Below, one piece after another: positions 53,268 to 62,204 of a stretch of DNA of 64,000 bases (position 1 is its first letter; each line of letters opens with the position of its first letter). The notes beneath the pieces are model-generated. The model was given only the letters and a program-made list of their open reading frames with translations. It was not told the DNA's origin and made no database searches. A program made the translations under genes and the position numbers. This DNA is from Stappia indica. GTDB taxonomy: Bacteria > Pseudomonadota > Alphaproteobacteria > Rhizobiales > Stappiaceae. The DNA lies in NCBI RefSeq assembly GCF_001696535.1, contig NZ_MBQE01000003.1, positions 186,001 to 250,000 on the forward strand. The letters are read 5' to 3'.

Positions 53268-54155
53268 ATGGCCCATGCTCTCGATATCGACCAGTTGCGC
53301 ACGTTTCTCGCCATCGCCGAGCTCGGCAGCTTCACCAAGGCGGCGGACGCGGTGAACAAGACCCAGTCGGCGGTCTCCATGCAGATGAAACGGCTGGAGG
53401 ACCGGCTGGAGCGGCCGATCTTCGTCAAGGACGGGCGCCAGTCGCGTCTGACCGAGGACGGGCACCGCCTCATCGAGTTCGCCCAGAGGATGATCCGTCT
53501 CAATGACGAGACGGTGACGGCCTTTTCCGCTCCCTCCATTGTCGGCCGTGTCCGCCTCGGTCTGCCGGACGACTATGCCGAGCGGCTGCTGCCGCAGGTG
53601 CTGGCCGCCTTCGCCCGCCTCAACCCGGCCATCGAGATCGCCGTGCAGTGCCAGGGCTCGACCTTTACCGGCGAGATGATCGAGCGCGGCGAGCTCGACC
53701 TGGCCATCGTCACCTCGGGCGATTGCGTCAAGGTGCAGGGCGAGGTGATCCGCCGCGAGCCGCTGCATTGGGTTGCGCCCGCCAACCAGTGCCTGCATTG
53801 CGAGGACGTTCTGCGCCTCGCGCTCGGCCCCACCACCTGTTCCTGGCGCAGCCAGGCGGTCTCCCTGCTCGACCGCATGAACCGCCCCTATTGCGTTTCC
53901 TACACCTCTTCCAGCGCGGCGGCGCTGATCGGTGCCGTTCAGGCCGGCCTTGCCATTGCCGTCCTGCCCGAAAGCGCGGTGCGCGCCGGCATGCGCATCC
54001 TGTCGGAGAGCGACGGCTTCCCGATGCTGCCGCCCTGCGACATCACCATGGTCCGCGCGGCCTCCGCCACCGACCCGGTGCATGATGCGCTCTGCGCCCA
54101 TATCCGCGCGGCCATCGGCAATGTCAGCACCGAAATGCTGATGGCGGCGGAATAG
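53268..54155 (+). CDS. LysR-type regulator, VtlR/LsrB-like
   Basis: 295 residues: winged helix with DIDQLRTFLAIAELGSFTKAADAVNKTQSAVSMQMKRLEDRL (about 5-48) and a two-lobe effector domain (about 92-290). The phrases TQSAVSMQMKRLE and GRVRLGLPDDYAERLLPQVLAAF are shared with VtlR/LsrB-type regulators as I remember them, which activate sRNA and small DUF1127 genes in Brucella and Agrobacterium. ATG at 53268 follows CCGGAGGC; upstream in-frame starts add AT-rich promoter sequence. Divergent from a DUF1127 gene, so that gene is the probable target. Three cysteines lie in the effector domain (about 130, 165 and 178). Confidence 0.88.
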   Translation: MAHALDIDQLRTFLAIAELGSFTKAADAVNKTQSAVSMQMKRLEDRLERPIFVKDGRQSRLTEDGHRLIEFAQRMIRLNDETVTAFSAPSIVGRVRLGLPDDYAERLLPQVLAAFARLNPAIEIAVQCQGSTFTGEMIERGELDLAIVTSGDCVKVQGEVIRREPLHWVAPANQCLHCEDVLRLALGPTTCSWRSQAVSLLDRMNRPYCVSYTSSSAAALIGAVQAGLAIAVLPESAVRAGMRILSESDGFPMLPPCDITMVRAASATDPVHDALCAHIRAAIGNVSTEMLMAAE

Positions 54156-54165
54156 GAACCCGCTC

Positions 54166-55107
54166 TCAGCCCTTGGCGCGGCCGGAGCGCAGCACCAGGA
54201 GGTTGCCGCCGAGCACGCAGACGAGGCCGGCAATGGCGTCCGGTCCCCAGTGGAAATTCTCCAGCACGGTCGAGACCAGCAGGGCGACGACCGGGAACAT
54301 CACCGTCGAATAGCCGGCCCGGGCCGATCCGATCCGCGCCAGCAGCGTCAGGTAGCAGGCGAAGGCGACGACCGAGGCGATCACAGCCAGGTAGACCATC
54401 GCGCCGAGATAGGTCGGCGTCCATTCGATGGCGAAGGACGCCCCTCGGGAGGCCGCGAACAGGCCGAGCAGCACCGTGCCGTAGACCATGCCCCAGGCGG
54501 AGGCCGAGACCAGCGGGATGCCGCTCTTCTGGTTGGCGGTCGACACCATGTTGCCGAGGCAGAAGGACAGCGTGCCGGCAACGCACAGGCCAAGGCCGAG
54601 CAGCGCCGTCGCGTCGAGGCCGCTGTCGGCCGCGCCCATGATCTGCGGGCGGAACAGCAGCGCCACGCCCGCGAAGCCGAGCAGCGCGCCCAGCAGCACC
54701 CGCCGGCTGATCCGCTGGCCGAAGATCGCAAAGCCCAGGATCATGTTGAACACCGAGGCGAGCGAGAACACGACGGACAAAAGGCCCGAGGGCACGTACT
54801 GGCCGCCGTAGTAGAACAGCGTGAAATTCGTCGAGAAGAGAAACAGGCCGAGCCCGGCGAAGCGCAGATGCGTGCGCAGCGGAAAGGAAAGCCGCGCACC
54901 GCGCGCCATCGCCCAGCCCATCATGATCGCCGAGGCCAGCACGAAGCGCCAGAACACCGAGACTTCCGGCGGGACGGTGCCGAGCTGCAGCTTCAGCGCG
55001 TACCAGGAAAAGCCCCAGGCGAGCACGGTGAGGCCGTAAAGCCCCATGTCGAGCGGGGAAAGGGTGGGGTCGTCGCGCAGGGCGGCGCCGGGAGCGAGCG
55101 TGGTCAT
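54166..55107 (-). CDS. EamA/DMT-family transporter
   Basis: 313 residues with ten predicted membrane helices in two EamA repeats (LGLYGLTVLAWGFSWYALKLQ start; GLLSVVFSLASVFNMILGFAIFGQRIS end of repeat 1; ARAGYSTVMFPVVALLVSTVLENF end of repeat 2). The family exports or imports amino acids, drugs or metabolites; substrate cannot be read here. ATG at 55107 gives a short acidic/neutral start; an ATG at 55143 would add 12 residues. Ribosome site weak for both. It converges on the LysR gene with a 10-base gap. Confidence 0.87.
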   Translation of the reverse strand: MTTLAPGAALRDDPTLSPLDMGLYGLTVLAWGFSWYALKLQLGTVPPEVSVFWRFVLASAIMMGWAMARGARLSFPLRTHLRFAGLGLFLFSTNFTLFYYGGQYVPSGLLSVVFSLASVFNMILGFAIFGQRISRRVLLGALLGFAGVALLFRPQIMGAADSGLDATALLGLGLCVAGTLSFCLGNMVSTANQKSGIPLVSASAWGMVYGTVLLGLFAASRGASFAIEWTPTYLGAMVYLAVIASVVAFACYLTLLARIGSARAGYSTVMFPVVALLVSTVLENFHWGPDAIAGLVCVLGGNLLVLRSGRAKG

Positions 55108-55228
55108 GGGATGCTTCTGGCAGGGAAAGGGAGGAGCAATCATGCCCCATCCCGCGCCCCGCGACCAATCAGGATTGTTGACCCGATCGATGCATCCTGC
55201 TGATGGTTCGCGCGCGCCGCCGCAACCC

Positions 55229-55486
55229 TTATGAGCGCCGCGTGCGCCAGCGGGCGCGCAGGCCTTCCGAGGTCAGGTAGACGAGGCCGAAGAGATAAAG
55301 TCCCGTCATCGTCAGCATGGTGACGATCAGCACCGGATAGCCGTACCAGGCGACCGCCAGCAGCCACAGCGCCAGGATGTTGAAGAAGAAGGCGAAGCGC
55401 TCGGTCTGGCCGCCGCGGCGCGCGCTGCGCAGCATGGAGCCGAACACGGGGATATATTCCAGAAGGCGGATGAGCCTGCTTGCCAT
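55229..55486 (-). CDS. Small membrane protein, unknown function
   Basis: 85 residues with two likely membrane segments (about 32-46, FAFFFNILALWLLAV, and 50-70, PVLIVTMLTMTGLYLFGLVYL) and basic ends (SARRGG, RARWRTRRS). I do not recognise a family. ATG at 55486; CAGGACGG upstream may serve as ribosome site. It stands alone between the exporter and the next conserved hypothetical gene. Confidence 0.65.
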   Translation of the reverse strand: MASRLIRLLEYIPVFGSMLRSARRGGQTERFAFFFNILALWLLAVAWYGYPVLIVTMLTMTGLYLFGLVYLTSEGLRARWRTRRS

Positions 55487-55612
55487 GGGAAACCGTCCTG
55501 TTGTCGCAGCGCCCGAACGGCCCCCTCGGGCCGCCCTCCTTGAGGGCGCGTCTCGTCAACAGATGCGCCGGCCTCGCGCGGGATAGAATGCGGCGAGACG
55601 TCCCTGCGACAA

Positions 55613-56254
55613 TCAGGACCTGCTGGGACCTGCCGCGCTGTCGTGCCAGAGCGGGCGGAAACCGGCGGCCAGCACCGCAACGCTTGCCGGCGGCGTCAGC
55701 AGCTCTGCGCCCGTCTCCAGCGCGCCGGCAAGGGTAGAGGGATCGGCCGGGCGGTATCCGGTAAAGCTCCAGGTGAGCCACCGCCCTTCGCGCCGCGTCA
55801 GGATGGTCTCGCCGGTCCGCACCATCGCCCCGTCGGGCAGCGTCTCCCGGTCGCCAAGGGCAAGAACCGGGCGCTCTCCCGTGCGCTCGCCATGCAGCTG
55901 CCGGTCCATCTCCGGTGCGCTGGGCGGGGCGACGAGCCCGTGTCCTCGCTGCCAGGCCTCGCGATAGCGCAAGGCATCCGCCCGCCGGCACTCGAAGCAG
56001 GGCCGGTGCCCGGCGGCCATTGCGCTCACCTCGTCGAGAAAGAACAGCTCGGTATAGCCATCGCCCATCACCTGCCGCTTGCGGCCGCGAAACTCCAATA
56101 CGCAGCAGATCCAGGCGCACGAGCGCCAGCGCGCCCGCCCGAGCGTCTGCGTCTGCGGATCGTGCAGCCGGCCGCCGCGATTGCCCATCATCGTGCCGCG
56201 CGCGGCGACCGCATGCAGGCCGCCGTCGGCGGACACCCGGTTGGTCAGCGGCAT
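55613..56254 (-). CDS. Conserved hypothetical protein with CxxC-RR motif
   Basis: 213 residues. Phrases such as RVSADGGLHAVAARGTMMGNRGG, YTELFFLDEVSAMAAGHRPCFECRRADALRYREAW look conserved and I believe similar proteins occur widely in alphaproteobacteria, without known role. Cys pairs (CAWICC at about 46-51 and CFEC near 88) could bind metal. No signal or membrane segment. ATG at 56254; only 7 bases from the thioredoxin gene stop, so it is probably co-transcribed with it. Confidence 0.72.
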   Translation of the reverse strand: MPLTNRVSADGGLHAVAARGTMMGNRGGRLHDPQTQTLGRARWRSCAWICCVLEFRGRKRQVMGDGYTELFFLDEVSAMAAGHRPCFECRRADALRYREAWQRGHGLVAPPSAPEMDRQLHGERTGERPVLALGDRETLPDGAMVRTGETILTRREGRWLTWSFTGYRPADPSTLAGALETGAELLTPPASVAVLAAGFRPLWHDSAAGPSRS

Positions 56255-56261
56255 GGCATCC

Positions 56262-56894
56262 TCAGCTCAAGCGCCAGTCTTCCGTCTCCACGCCCTTGTC
56301 GCGCAGCTGGTTGACGCGGTCGTTGGAGTAGCGCTGGAAGCCTTCGCTCTGATAGGCGCCGCTGCGCACCCATTCGAAGAAGTGGTAGAAATAGAAAGGC
56401 GGCAGGTAGCCCTGGATGCGGGCGATCTCCGCTTCGCGGCCGGTCTTGCCGGCAACGGCGTCGGCGTCAGGCGGGAAGAACAGGATCGTCGGGGTGAAGT
56501 TGACCAGCCAGCGCCGGCCGAGCGCGCGCTCCTCCATCGCCTCGCCGTCGAAGTCGGTCGTCTCGCGCGCGCCGAACAGGTCGAGCTGCAGGATCGCGAA
56601 ATTCTCCTTCATCCACGGCAGGTAGTCCTCGCGCGCAAGGTTCACCTCGTGGGTCTTGCGGCAGAACGGGCAGCCGCCCTGTTCGAACATCACCACGAAA
56701 TGCTTGCCCGCCGCCTGCGCCTCGGCCAGGTCGTCGCCAAGGTCCAGGAAGCTCTCGACGAACCAGTCCTGCTTGTACAGCCCGTCGTCGCCCAGCGTCG
56801 CCGCGCGTGCGGAGTGCGGCCGGACGAGCGGCAGGCTCGCCCCGGCGGCACCGGCCGCCAGCGCGGCCAGCGAAAAGTCGCGTCTCGTGATCAT
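56262..56894 (-). CDS. Tat-exported thioredoxin-fold protein
   Basis: 210 residues. ITRRDFSLAALAAGAAGASL is a twin-arginine signal, cut near 33 (SARA). The mature domain has the thioredoxin fold with a CPFC redox centre in VVMFEQGGCPFCRKTHEVNL (about 80). It probably reduces or assembles periplasmic partner proteins; resemblance to SoxW-type thioredoxins is possible. ATG at 56894 has GGGAGGAA; an in-frame start at 56960 would bury the Tat motif. Ends 7 bases before the hypothetical CxxC protein gene. Confidence 0.88.
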   Translation of the reverse strand: MITRRDFSLAALAAGAAGASLPLVRPHSARAATLGDDGLYKQDWFVESFLDLGDDLAEAQAAGKHFVVMFEQGGCPFCRKTHEVNLAREDYLPWMKENFAILQLDLFGARETTDFDGEAMEERALGRRWLVNFTPTILFFPPDADAVAGKTGREAEIARIQGYLPPFYFYHFFEWVRSGAYQSEGFQRYSNDRVNQLRDKGVETEDWRLS

Positions 56895-56981
56895 GCTGTT
56901 TCCTCCCGACACATTCCTTTCTCGGAATGTATCAGCTTGCAGCAACGGTTGCATCCGCAATGCGGGGAGGGGGCGGGGAAA

Positions 56982-57662
56982 TCAGGCCTCGCCCACCACC
57001 ACGATATGCAACGCCCGCGGCCCGTGCGCGCCGAGCAGCAGCGTCTGCTCGATGTCGGCCGAGCGCGAGGGGCCGGTGATCATGTTCACCGTCCGCGGCA
57101 TGGTGCCCTTGCCGTGGATCCCGCGGATCCGCTCCCACAGGCTCTCGTAGTCGCCGGCGATATCGGCCGCCGACAGCACGACGATATGGTGCTCGGGCAG
57201 GAAGTTCAGCGTCGTCGGATTGTCCGGGCCCGAGGTCAGCATCAAGGTGCCGGTCTCGGCGATGCCGCCGAAGGCATGCGAGACGGTGGCGAGATCCGCG
57301 TTCTCGGCCCGGCCGCGGTCGACCTCCAGGTTCGGCTGCGCCGCCCAGGGCATCGCGGCGAGCCGCGCGTCCTCGCCAAAGCGCACCCGCGCCGGCAGGT
57401 TCTTCGACTTCAGGTACTCTGTCACCGCCTGCGGCACCTCGGCAGCGCTCGCCACGCGGGCGATGCTCGCCTGCACCTTTTCCGCCATCTCGCAGAACAG
57501 CGCCACCTGTGCCGCCGGGGCCAGCTGGCCGCGCGCCGGGATCAAGCCCTTCGGCGCGCGCTGCAGCCGGTCGGCCACCGCCGCGCGGCGGGCCGTGTCG
57601 TCGCCCTTGCGCCCCATGGCGGAGCGCATCTTGGCCAGGATCGAGGCTTTTGCGTCGCTCAT
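56982..57662 (-). CDS. lutC: Lactate utilisation protein LutC
   Basis: 226 residues of the LUD domain family (ATVSHAFGGIAETGTLMLTSGPDN, then PEHHIVVLSAADIAGDYESLWERI, and GPSRSADIEQTLLLGAHGPRALHIVV at the end). Third subunit of the LutABC complex which oxidises L-lactate to pyruvate with iron-sulfur proteins. ATG at 57662 overlaps the lutB stop by 4 bases. Ends the operon; no terminator seen. Confidence 0.93.
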   Translation of the reverse strand: MSDAKASILAKMRSAMGRKGDDTARRAAVADRLQRAPKGLIPARGQLAPAAQVALFCEMAEKVQASIARVASAAEVPQAVTEYLKSKNLPARVRFGEDARLAAMPWAAQPNLEVDRGRAENADLATVSHAFGGIAETGTLMLTSGPDNPTTLNFLPEHHIVVLSAADIAGDYESLWERIRGIHGKGTMPRTVNMITGPSRSADIEQTLLLGAHGPRALHIVVVGEA

Positions 57663-59110
57663 GCCGAGGCCCTTCCGCTTGCACTCTTTGACCGCATGTC
57701 CTTCGCTTTCGCCCACTGCGCCTGGAACGTGCCGCCTTGCGGCGCCGGCATGTCGCGGTGCCGTGTCCAGCCGCCGGCGAGCGGCAGCGAGGAGAAGCGC
57801 CCGCGTGCCCGTCCCAGCAGGCCGAGCGTCCCCATGGCGACGCGCGTCGCCATCTGGTACAGCGCCGGCCGCTTGGCGAAGAAGGCCCACATCGCCAGCC
57901 CGTAGCGGGCGGCGGCCGGGTTGAGGTTGCGCGAGAACTCGCGCTCGCGCCAGTGGCGCATCATCTTCGGCAGCGGGATGCGCATCGGGCACACGCTCTC
58001 GCAGCGCCCGCAGAAGGTCGAGGCGTTGGGCAGGTGACCCGACTGGTCGACGCCGATCAGCGAGGGCGTCAGCACCGCGCCCATCGGGCCGGGATAGACC
58101 CAGCCATAGGCGTGGCCGCCGACCGCGTGATAGACCGGGCAGTGGTTCATGCAGGCGCCGCAGCGGATGCAGCGCAGCATGTCCTGGAACTCGGTGCCCA
58201 GCATCGACGAGCGGCCGTTGTCGAGCAGCACCACATGGTACTCCTCCGGCCCGTCGGGATCGCCCGCCCGCTTCGGCCCGGTCGACACGGTCGTGTAGAC
58301 CGACATGTCCTGGCCCGTTGCCGAGCGCGCCAGCACGCGCAGGATCTGCGACACGTCCTCCAGCGTCGGCACGATCTTCTCGATCGAGGCGACCACCACA
58401 TGCGCCTTCGGCAGGATCTGCGTCAGGTCGCCGTTGCCCTCGTTGGTGACGATGATCGAGCTGCCGGTCTCGGCGACCAGAAAGTTGGCGCCGGTGATGC
58501 CGATATCCGCCTGGAAATACTTGTCGCGCAGCACCGCGCGCGCCTCGCCGAGCAGGGTCGTCGGCTCTTCCAGGTTGCGGTCCGGGTCGAGATGGGTATG
58601 CACCCGGCGGAAATCCGCCTCGACCTGATCCTTGTTCACATGCACCGCCGGGGCGATGATGTGGCTCGGATGCTCGCCGCGCAGCTGGATGATGTATTCG
58701 CCCAGATCCGTCTCCACCGGGGCGACCGAATGCTCCTCGAGGAAGGCGTTGAGGCCGATCTCCTCGGTGATCATCGACTTGCCCTTGGTCACCGTCCGGG
58801 CGCCGCGCTTGCGGCAGATGTCTAGGATGATGCGCCGCGCGTCCTCGGCCGTCTCGGCCCAGTGCACGTGTCCGCCGGCCGCTTCCACCTTCTCGGCATA
58901 GGCCTCCAGGTAGAGGTCCAGATGCGCCAGCACATGGTCCTTGATGTCGCGCGCATTGTCGCGCAGCTGGTCGAATTCCGGCAGCGCGGCGGCGGCCGTC
59001 GCGCGCTTGGTGATGAAGCCCGAGCGCACATGGCCGAGCGCGCGCTGCAGCGGCGCATCGTCCAGCGCGTGGCGCGCGTTGTTCTTGAACTGGGGCGAGG
59101 TGATCTGCAT
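57659..59110 (-). CDS. lutB: Iron-sulfur lactate oxidation protein LutB
   Basis: 483 residues: LUD domain (about 60-300) with ITGANFLVAETGSSIIVTNEGNGD and a C-terminal ferredoxin-like part with two 4Fe-4S motifs, CIRCGACMNHCPVY (about 313) and CGRCESVCPMRIPLP (about 363). It is the electron-transfer subunit with LutA and LutC. ATG at 59110 begins QITSPQFKNNARHALDD, the normal start of the family. 38 bases after lutA; overlaps lutC. Confidence 0.95.
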   Translation of the reverse strand: MQITSPQFKNNARHALDDAPLQRALGHVRSGFITKRATAAAALPEFDQLRDNARDIKDHVLAHLDLYLEAYAEKVEAAGGHVHWAETAEDARRIILDICRKRGARTVTKGKSMITEEIGLNAFLEEHSVAPVETDLGEYIIQLRGEHPSHIIAPAVHVNKDQVEADFRRVHTHLDPDRNLEEPTTLLGEARAVLRDKYFQADIGITGANFLVAETGSSIIVTNEGNGDLTQILPKAHVVVASIEKIVPTLEDVSQILRVLARSATGQDMSVYTTVSTGPKRAGDPDGPEEYHVVLLDNGRSSMLGTEFQDMLRCIRCGACMNHCPVYHAVGGHAYGWVYPGPMGAVLTPSLIGVDQSGHLPNASTFCGRCESVCPMRIPLPKMMRHWREREFSRNLNPAAARYGLAMWAFFAKRPALYQMATRVAMGTLGLLGRARGRFSSLPLAGGWTRHRDMPAPQGGTFQAQWAKAKDMRSKSASGRASA

Positions 59111-59148
59111 GTGAGGCTGGCTCCCGTGCGTGCCGTGACCGGAACCGG

Positions 59149-59967
59149 TCAGCGCGTCCGCTTTTCGCCGATGGCCGGCTGGTCGGTCATGCCCGCCAGC
59201 ACTTCGGCGACGTGGCGGACCTCGATGGCCGACCCCTCGCGCTTGAGCTTTCCGGCCATGTTCATCAGGCAGCCCAGGTCGCCGGCCAGCAGCATCCCCG
59301 CGCCGCTCTCGCGGATGGTCTTGGTCTTTTCCTCGACGATCTTGTTGGAGATGTCGGGATACTTGACGCAGAACGTGCCGCCGAAGCCGCAGCACACGTC
59401 CGGATCGCGCATCTCCTTCAGCTCCAGCCCCTCGACGGAGGCCAGCAGCTTGCGCGGCTGCCGGGCGATGCCGAGTTCGCGCAGGCCCGAGCAGCTGTCG
59501 TGATAGGTGGCGCTGCCGTTGAAGGTCGCCTCGACGCTGGCGATGCCGAGCACGTCGGTGAGGAAGCTGACCAGCTCGAACACCTTGGCGGAGAAGGCCG
59601 AGGCCCGTTCCTGCGCGGCCGTGTCCCCCTCGAACAGCTCTTCGTAGTGCTTCTTCAGCATGCCGGCGCAGGAGCCGGACGGGGCGACCACGTAGTCGAA
59701 GCCCTGAAAGGCGCGAATCACCTGCTCGGCGATGGCCCGGGCGTCCTTCCGGTCGCCGGAGTTGAAGGCCGGCTGCCCGCAGCACGTCTGCGCCGCCGGC
59801 ACCTCGACGATGCAGCCCGCGTCTTCCATCAGCTTCACCGCCGCGAAGCCGACGCTCGGGCGGAACAGGTCGACGAGGCATGTCACGAAAAGACCGACCC
59901 GCGGGGCGGTTTTCGGCGCCTGCGGTGTCTCGTTTGGCTGCGCGCCGGTTTGCGCGGTGGCTGTCAT
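59149..59967 (-). CDS. lutA: Lactate utilisation protein LutA (CCG domain)
   Basis: 272 residues with two cysteine-rich CCG domains: TCCGQPAFNSGDRKDA (about 60) and DVCCGFGGTFCVKYPDIS (about 213), typical of LutA/GlpC-type subunits that bind iron-sulfur or heme-disulfide clusters. It begins with a short Thr/Gln/Pro-rich extension before RVGLFVTCLVDLFRP. ATG at 59967 overlaps the GntR gene stop by 4 bases, so regulator and enzyme are coupled. Confidence 0.94.
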   Translation of the reverse strand: MTATAQTGAQPNETPQAPKTAPRVGLFVTCLVDLFRPSVGFAAVKLMEDAGCIVEVPAAQTCCGQPAFNSGDRKDARAIAEQVIRAFQGFDYVVAPSGSCAGMLKKHYEELFEGDTAAQERASAFSAKVFELVSFLTDVLGIASVEATFNGSATYHDSCSGLRELGIARQPRKLLASVEGLELKEMRDPDVCCGFGGTFCVKYPDISNKIVEEKTKTIRESGAGMLLAGDLGCLMNMAGKLKREGSAIEVRHVAEVLAGMTDQPAIGEKRTR

Positions 59968-60794
59968 TGCGTCCCTGCTTCTTCTGTCGGGCGGCGGGGA
60001 GCCCGCCGTCGCTTGCTGTCGTCCTGTTCGCTCTCCAGGCGTTGCGCCAGGCGCAGCGCGGAGACGACGCTCCAGCTGCCCGAGCGTGCCATGGCGTAGG
60101 CGACCTGCTCGACAAAGTCGATATGCGAACTGGCCGCATCGCCCGCCCGCCCGGCATCGCCTGCCATCACGGCCTCGTAGATCTCCCGGTGCTGCTCCAG
60201 CAGCTTCTCCCGCGAACCCGGATAGCGATAAAGCTGTACGCGGCTGTAGAAAACCCCGTCGGCCAGCAGCCGATAGCATGAGCGCAGCGTGTGCAGCAGC
60301 ACGATATTGTGTGCGCTCTCGCCGATCGCCTGGTGGAACTCGACGTCGAGCTCGGCCTCGCGCCCGAAGTCCTGGCTCTCGTGCGCGCCCTCCATGGCGC
60401 GGAAGATCCGGGTGATGATCTCGCGGTCCGCATCCGTCGCCCGCTGCGCCGCCAGCCGGGCGGTCGTGCGCTCGATCTCGCGGCGATATTCCAGGTAGTC
60501 GGCGATGGCCGGCGGGTGGCGCCGGACCAGTTCGACGATGGCCTCGGAGAACACGGTTCCGATCACGTCGGCGATGAAGGTGCCGCCGCCGTGGCGGGTC
60601 ACCAGCAGGCCTCGCTCCTCGAGAATCTTGATGGCATCGCGCAGGATGGGGCGCGAGACGTCAACTTTCTTTGCCAGATCACGTTCGGCCGGCAGCCGGT
60701 CGCCGGGGCGCAGAACCCCCTGCAGGATCAGTTCCTCCACCTGATCGACAACGGAATCTGCCGTCCGGTTGTGATGGATCTTCTGGAATACCAT
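59964..60794 (-). CDS. GntR/FadR-type regulator of the lut operon (LldR/PdhR-like)
   Basis: 276 residues: winged helix (about 10-78, SVVDQVEELILQGVLRPGDRLPAERDLAKKVDVSRPILRDAIKILEERGLL) and FCD domain (about 95-235, ELDVEFHQAIGESAHNIVLLHTL contains metal-site residues), and a basic C-terminal tail. It heads the lutABC operon, so lactate is the expected effector, as with LldR. ATG at 60794 begins VFQKIHHNRTADSV. Several inverted repeats stand upstream in the divergent region. A longer frame to 60917 would include them and is unlikely. Confidence 0.9.
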   Translation of the reverse strand: MVFQKIHHNRTADSVVDQVEELILQGVLRPGDRLPAERDLAKKVDVSRPILRDAIKILEERGLLVTRHGGGTFIADVIGTVFSEAIVELVRRHPPAIADYLEYRREIERTTARLAAQRATDADREIITRIFRAMEGAHESQDFGREAELDVEFHQAIGESAHNIVLLHTLRSCYRLLADGVFYSRVQLYRYPGSREKLLEQHREIYEAVMAGDAGRAGDAASSHIDFVEQVAYAMARSGSWSVVSALRLAQRLESEQDDSKRRRAPRRPTEEAGTQ

Positions 60795-61157
60795 CGTCCC
60801 GATCTTGTTTATTGCAACGCAGCGGAAATTCATCGCAATGCAATAAATTTCTTGGCGTTGAAGTAGGTTAGGGCAATTTATTCCGTATTGCGTTGAGTGG
60901 TCAATATTGTTATCCAATTAGCGCGGGCCGGTTTTCTCCGGTTGGGAGGCCGGTTTCCGGTCCGCGGGAGATGGGCGTGGATGTTGCCAGGCCAGGTTGT
61001 GCGGCGACAATCTGCCGGCACAGGCAGGCATTCGCGTCCGTCCTGTTGCGCGATGGGGAGCGTTTCGACGTCGGGGCATTGCCGGGCATTGCGTCCGCCA
61101 TGCCATCGACGGTGTCCGGTCCCTGGAGCGCACAATGTTCCTAGGGAGGACCTGAAC
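60795..61157. other. Divergent control region of the lut operon and the second TRAP transporter
   Basis: 363 bases between the GntR start and the TRAP binding-protein start. The half next to the regulator is AT-rich and contains the inverted repeats listed next plus another pair, CAATAAATT (60841-60849) and AATTTATTC (about 60875-60883). A TTGCGT...TATCCA pair 17 bases apart near 60890-60918 could be the rightward promoter. The remainder, GC-rich, shows nothing clear. Confidence 0.55.
60809..60846. promoter_or_regulatory. Inverted repeat upstream of the lut GntR gene
   Basis: TTATTGCA (60809-60816) and TGCAATAA (60839-60846) are a perfect 8-bp inverted repeat, 22 bases apart, 15 bases before the GntR ATG on its upstream side. 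A GntR self-control site is the simplest reading. Confidence 0.55.
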
Positions 61158-62204
61158 GTGAAATCTTTCATTTCTGCAGTTGCCGTAACAGCGTCTCTTG
61201 CGATCGGTGCGACATCGCCGGCCGTCGCGCTGGACAAGCTGGACTGGGATCTCCAGTCGACCTATCCGGGCTCGCTGACGCAGCTCGGCACGCTGGGCAA
61301 GCTCGTGTCCGAGCGCCTCGCCGCGGTTTCCGGCGGTGAGATCAACCTCAAGTTCCAGGAGCCGGGCGCCATCGTTCCGGCCCTCGAGGCCTTCGACGCC
61401 GTTTCGTCCGGCGCCGTGCAGGCGGCCTGGTCGACCCCGGGCTACTGGACCGGCAAGGACAGCTCGCTCGCGCTCTTCGCGGCCGTGCCGTTCGGTCCGA
61501 GCGCTCCCGAATACGTCGCGTGGCTGAAGTTCGGCGGCGGCCAGGAGCTGTTCGACGAGATCTACGGCTCCTACGGCATCAAGTCGCTGGTCTGCGCGGT
61601 CATCGCGCCGGAGGCCGCCGGCTGGTTCCGCAAGGAGATCAACACCGTCGACGATCTCAAGGGCCTGAAGATGCGCTTCTTCGGCCTCGGCGCCAAGGTC
61701 ATGCAGAAGCTCGGCGTGTCGACGCAGCTGCTCGCCGGCGGCGACATCTTCCCGGCGCTCGAGCTCGGCACCATCGACGGCACCGAGTTCTCCATGCCGG
61801 CGATCGACCTGAAGCTCGGCTTCTACCAGGTGGCGAAGTACTACTACTTCCCGGGCTGGCACCAGCAGTCGACCTTCTTCGACCTGATGATGAACAAGGC
61901 CGAGTGGGACGCGCTGGACGACCAGACCAAGGCCGTGTTCGAGACCGTCTGCGAAGCCAACATGATCTATGGCATCGCCGAGGGCGAGGCCATCCAGTCC
62001 GCGGCGCTCGCCGAGCTGGAGAAGCAGGGCGTCAACCTCAAGACCTTCGACCCGGCGATCCTCGAGGCTCTCGAGAAGGCCTGGAACGAGGTCGTCGAGG
62101 AGGAGAAGGCCGCCAACCCGAACTTCGTGAAGGCTTGGGAGTCGCTCTCCAAGTTCCGCGAGGAATACAAGACCTGGGCCAATATCGGTTACCTGAAGAA
62201 GTAA
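61158..62204 (+). CDS. TRAP solute-binding protein, 2-oxo/hydroxy acid (TakP/lactate-like) type
   Basis: 348 residues with a signal peptide (KSFISAVAVTASLAIGATSPAVA, cut near 24) and a TRAP binding fold. QAAWSTPGYWTGKDSSLALFAAVPFGPSAPEYVAW, GWFRKEINTVDDLKGLKMRFFGLGAKVM (with the ligand arginine) and STFFDLMMNKAEWD are the marks of the subgroup that includes TakP and a calcium-lactate binder. Start GTG at 61158 follows AGGGAGGA. Divergent from the lut operon, so lactate or pyruvate is the probable ligand. Confidence 0.9.
   Translation: MKSFISAVAVTASLAIGATSPAVALDKLDWDLQSTYPGSLTQLGTLGKLVSERLAAVSGGEINLKFQEPGAIVPALEAFDAVSSGAVQAAWSTPGYWTGKDSSLALFAAVPFGPSAPEYVAWLKFGGGQELFDEIYGSYGIKSLVCAVIAPEAAGWFRKEINTVDDLKGLKMRFFGLGAKVMQKLGVSTQLLAGGDIFPALELGTIDGTEFSMPAIDLKLGFYQVAKYYYFPGWHQQSTFFDLMMNKAEWDALDDQTKAVFETVCEANMIYGIAEGEAIQSAALAELEKQGVNLKTFDPAILEALEKAWNEVVEEEKAANPNFVKAWESLSKFREEYKTWANIGYLKK

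Noticed and set aside
57659-60157. An 832-codon frame that would extend lutB upstream
   Set aside because: The extension is lutA in the wrong frame; lutB begins at 59110 with the typical start.
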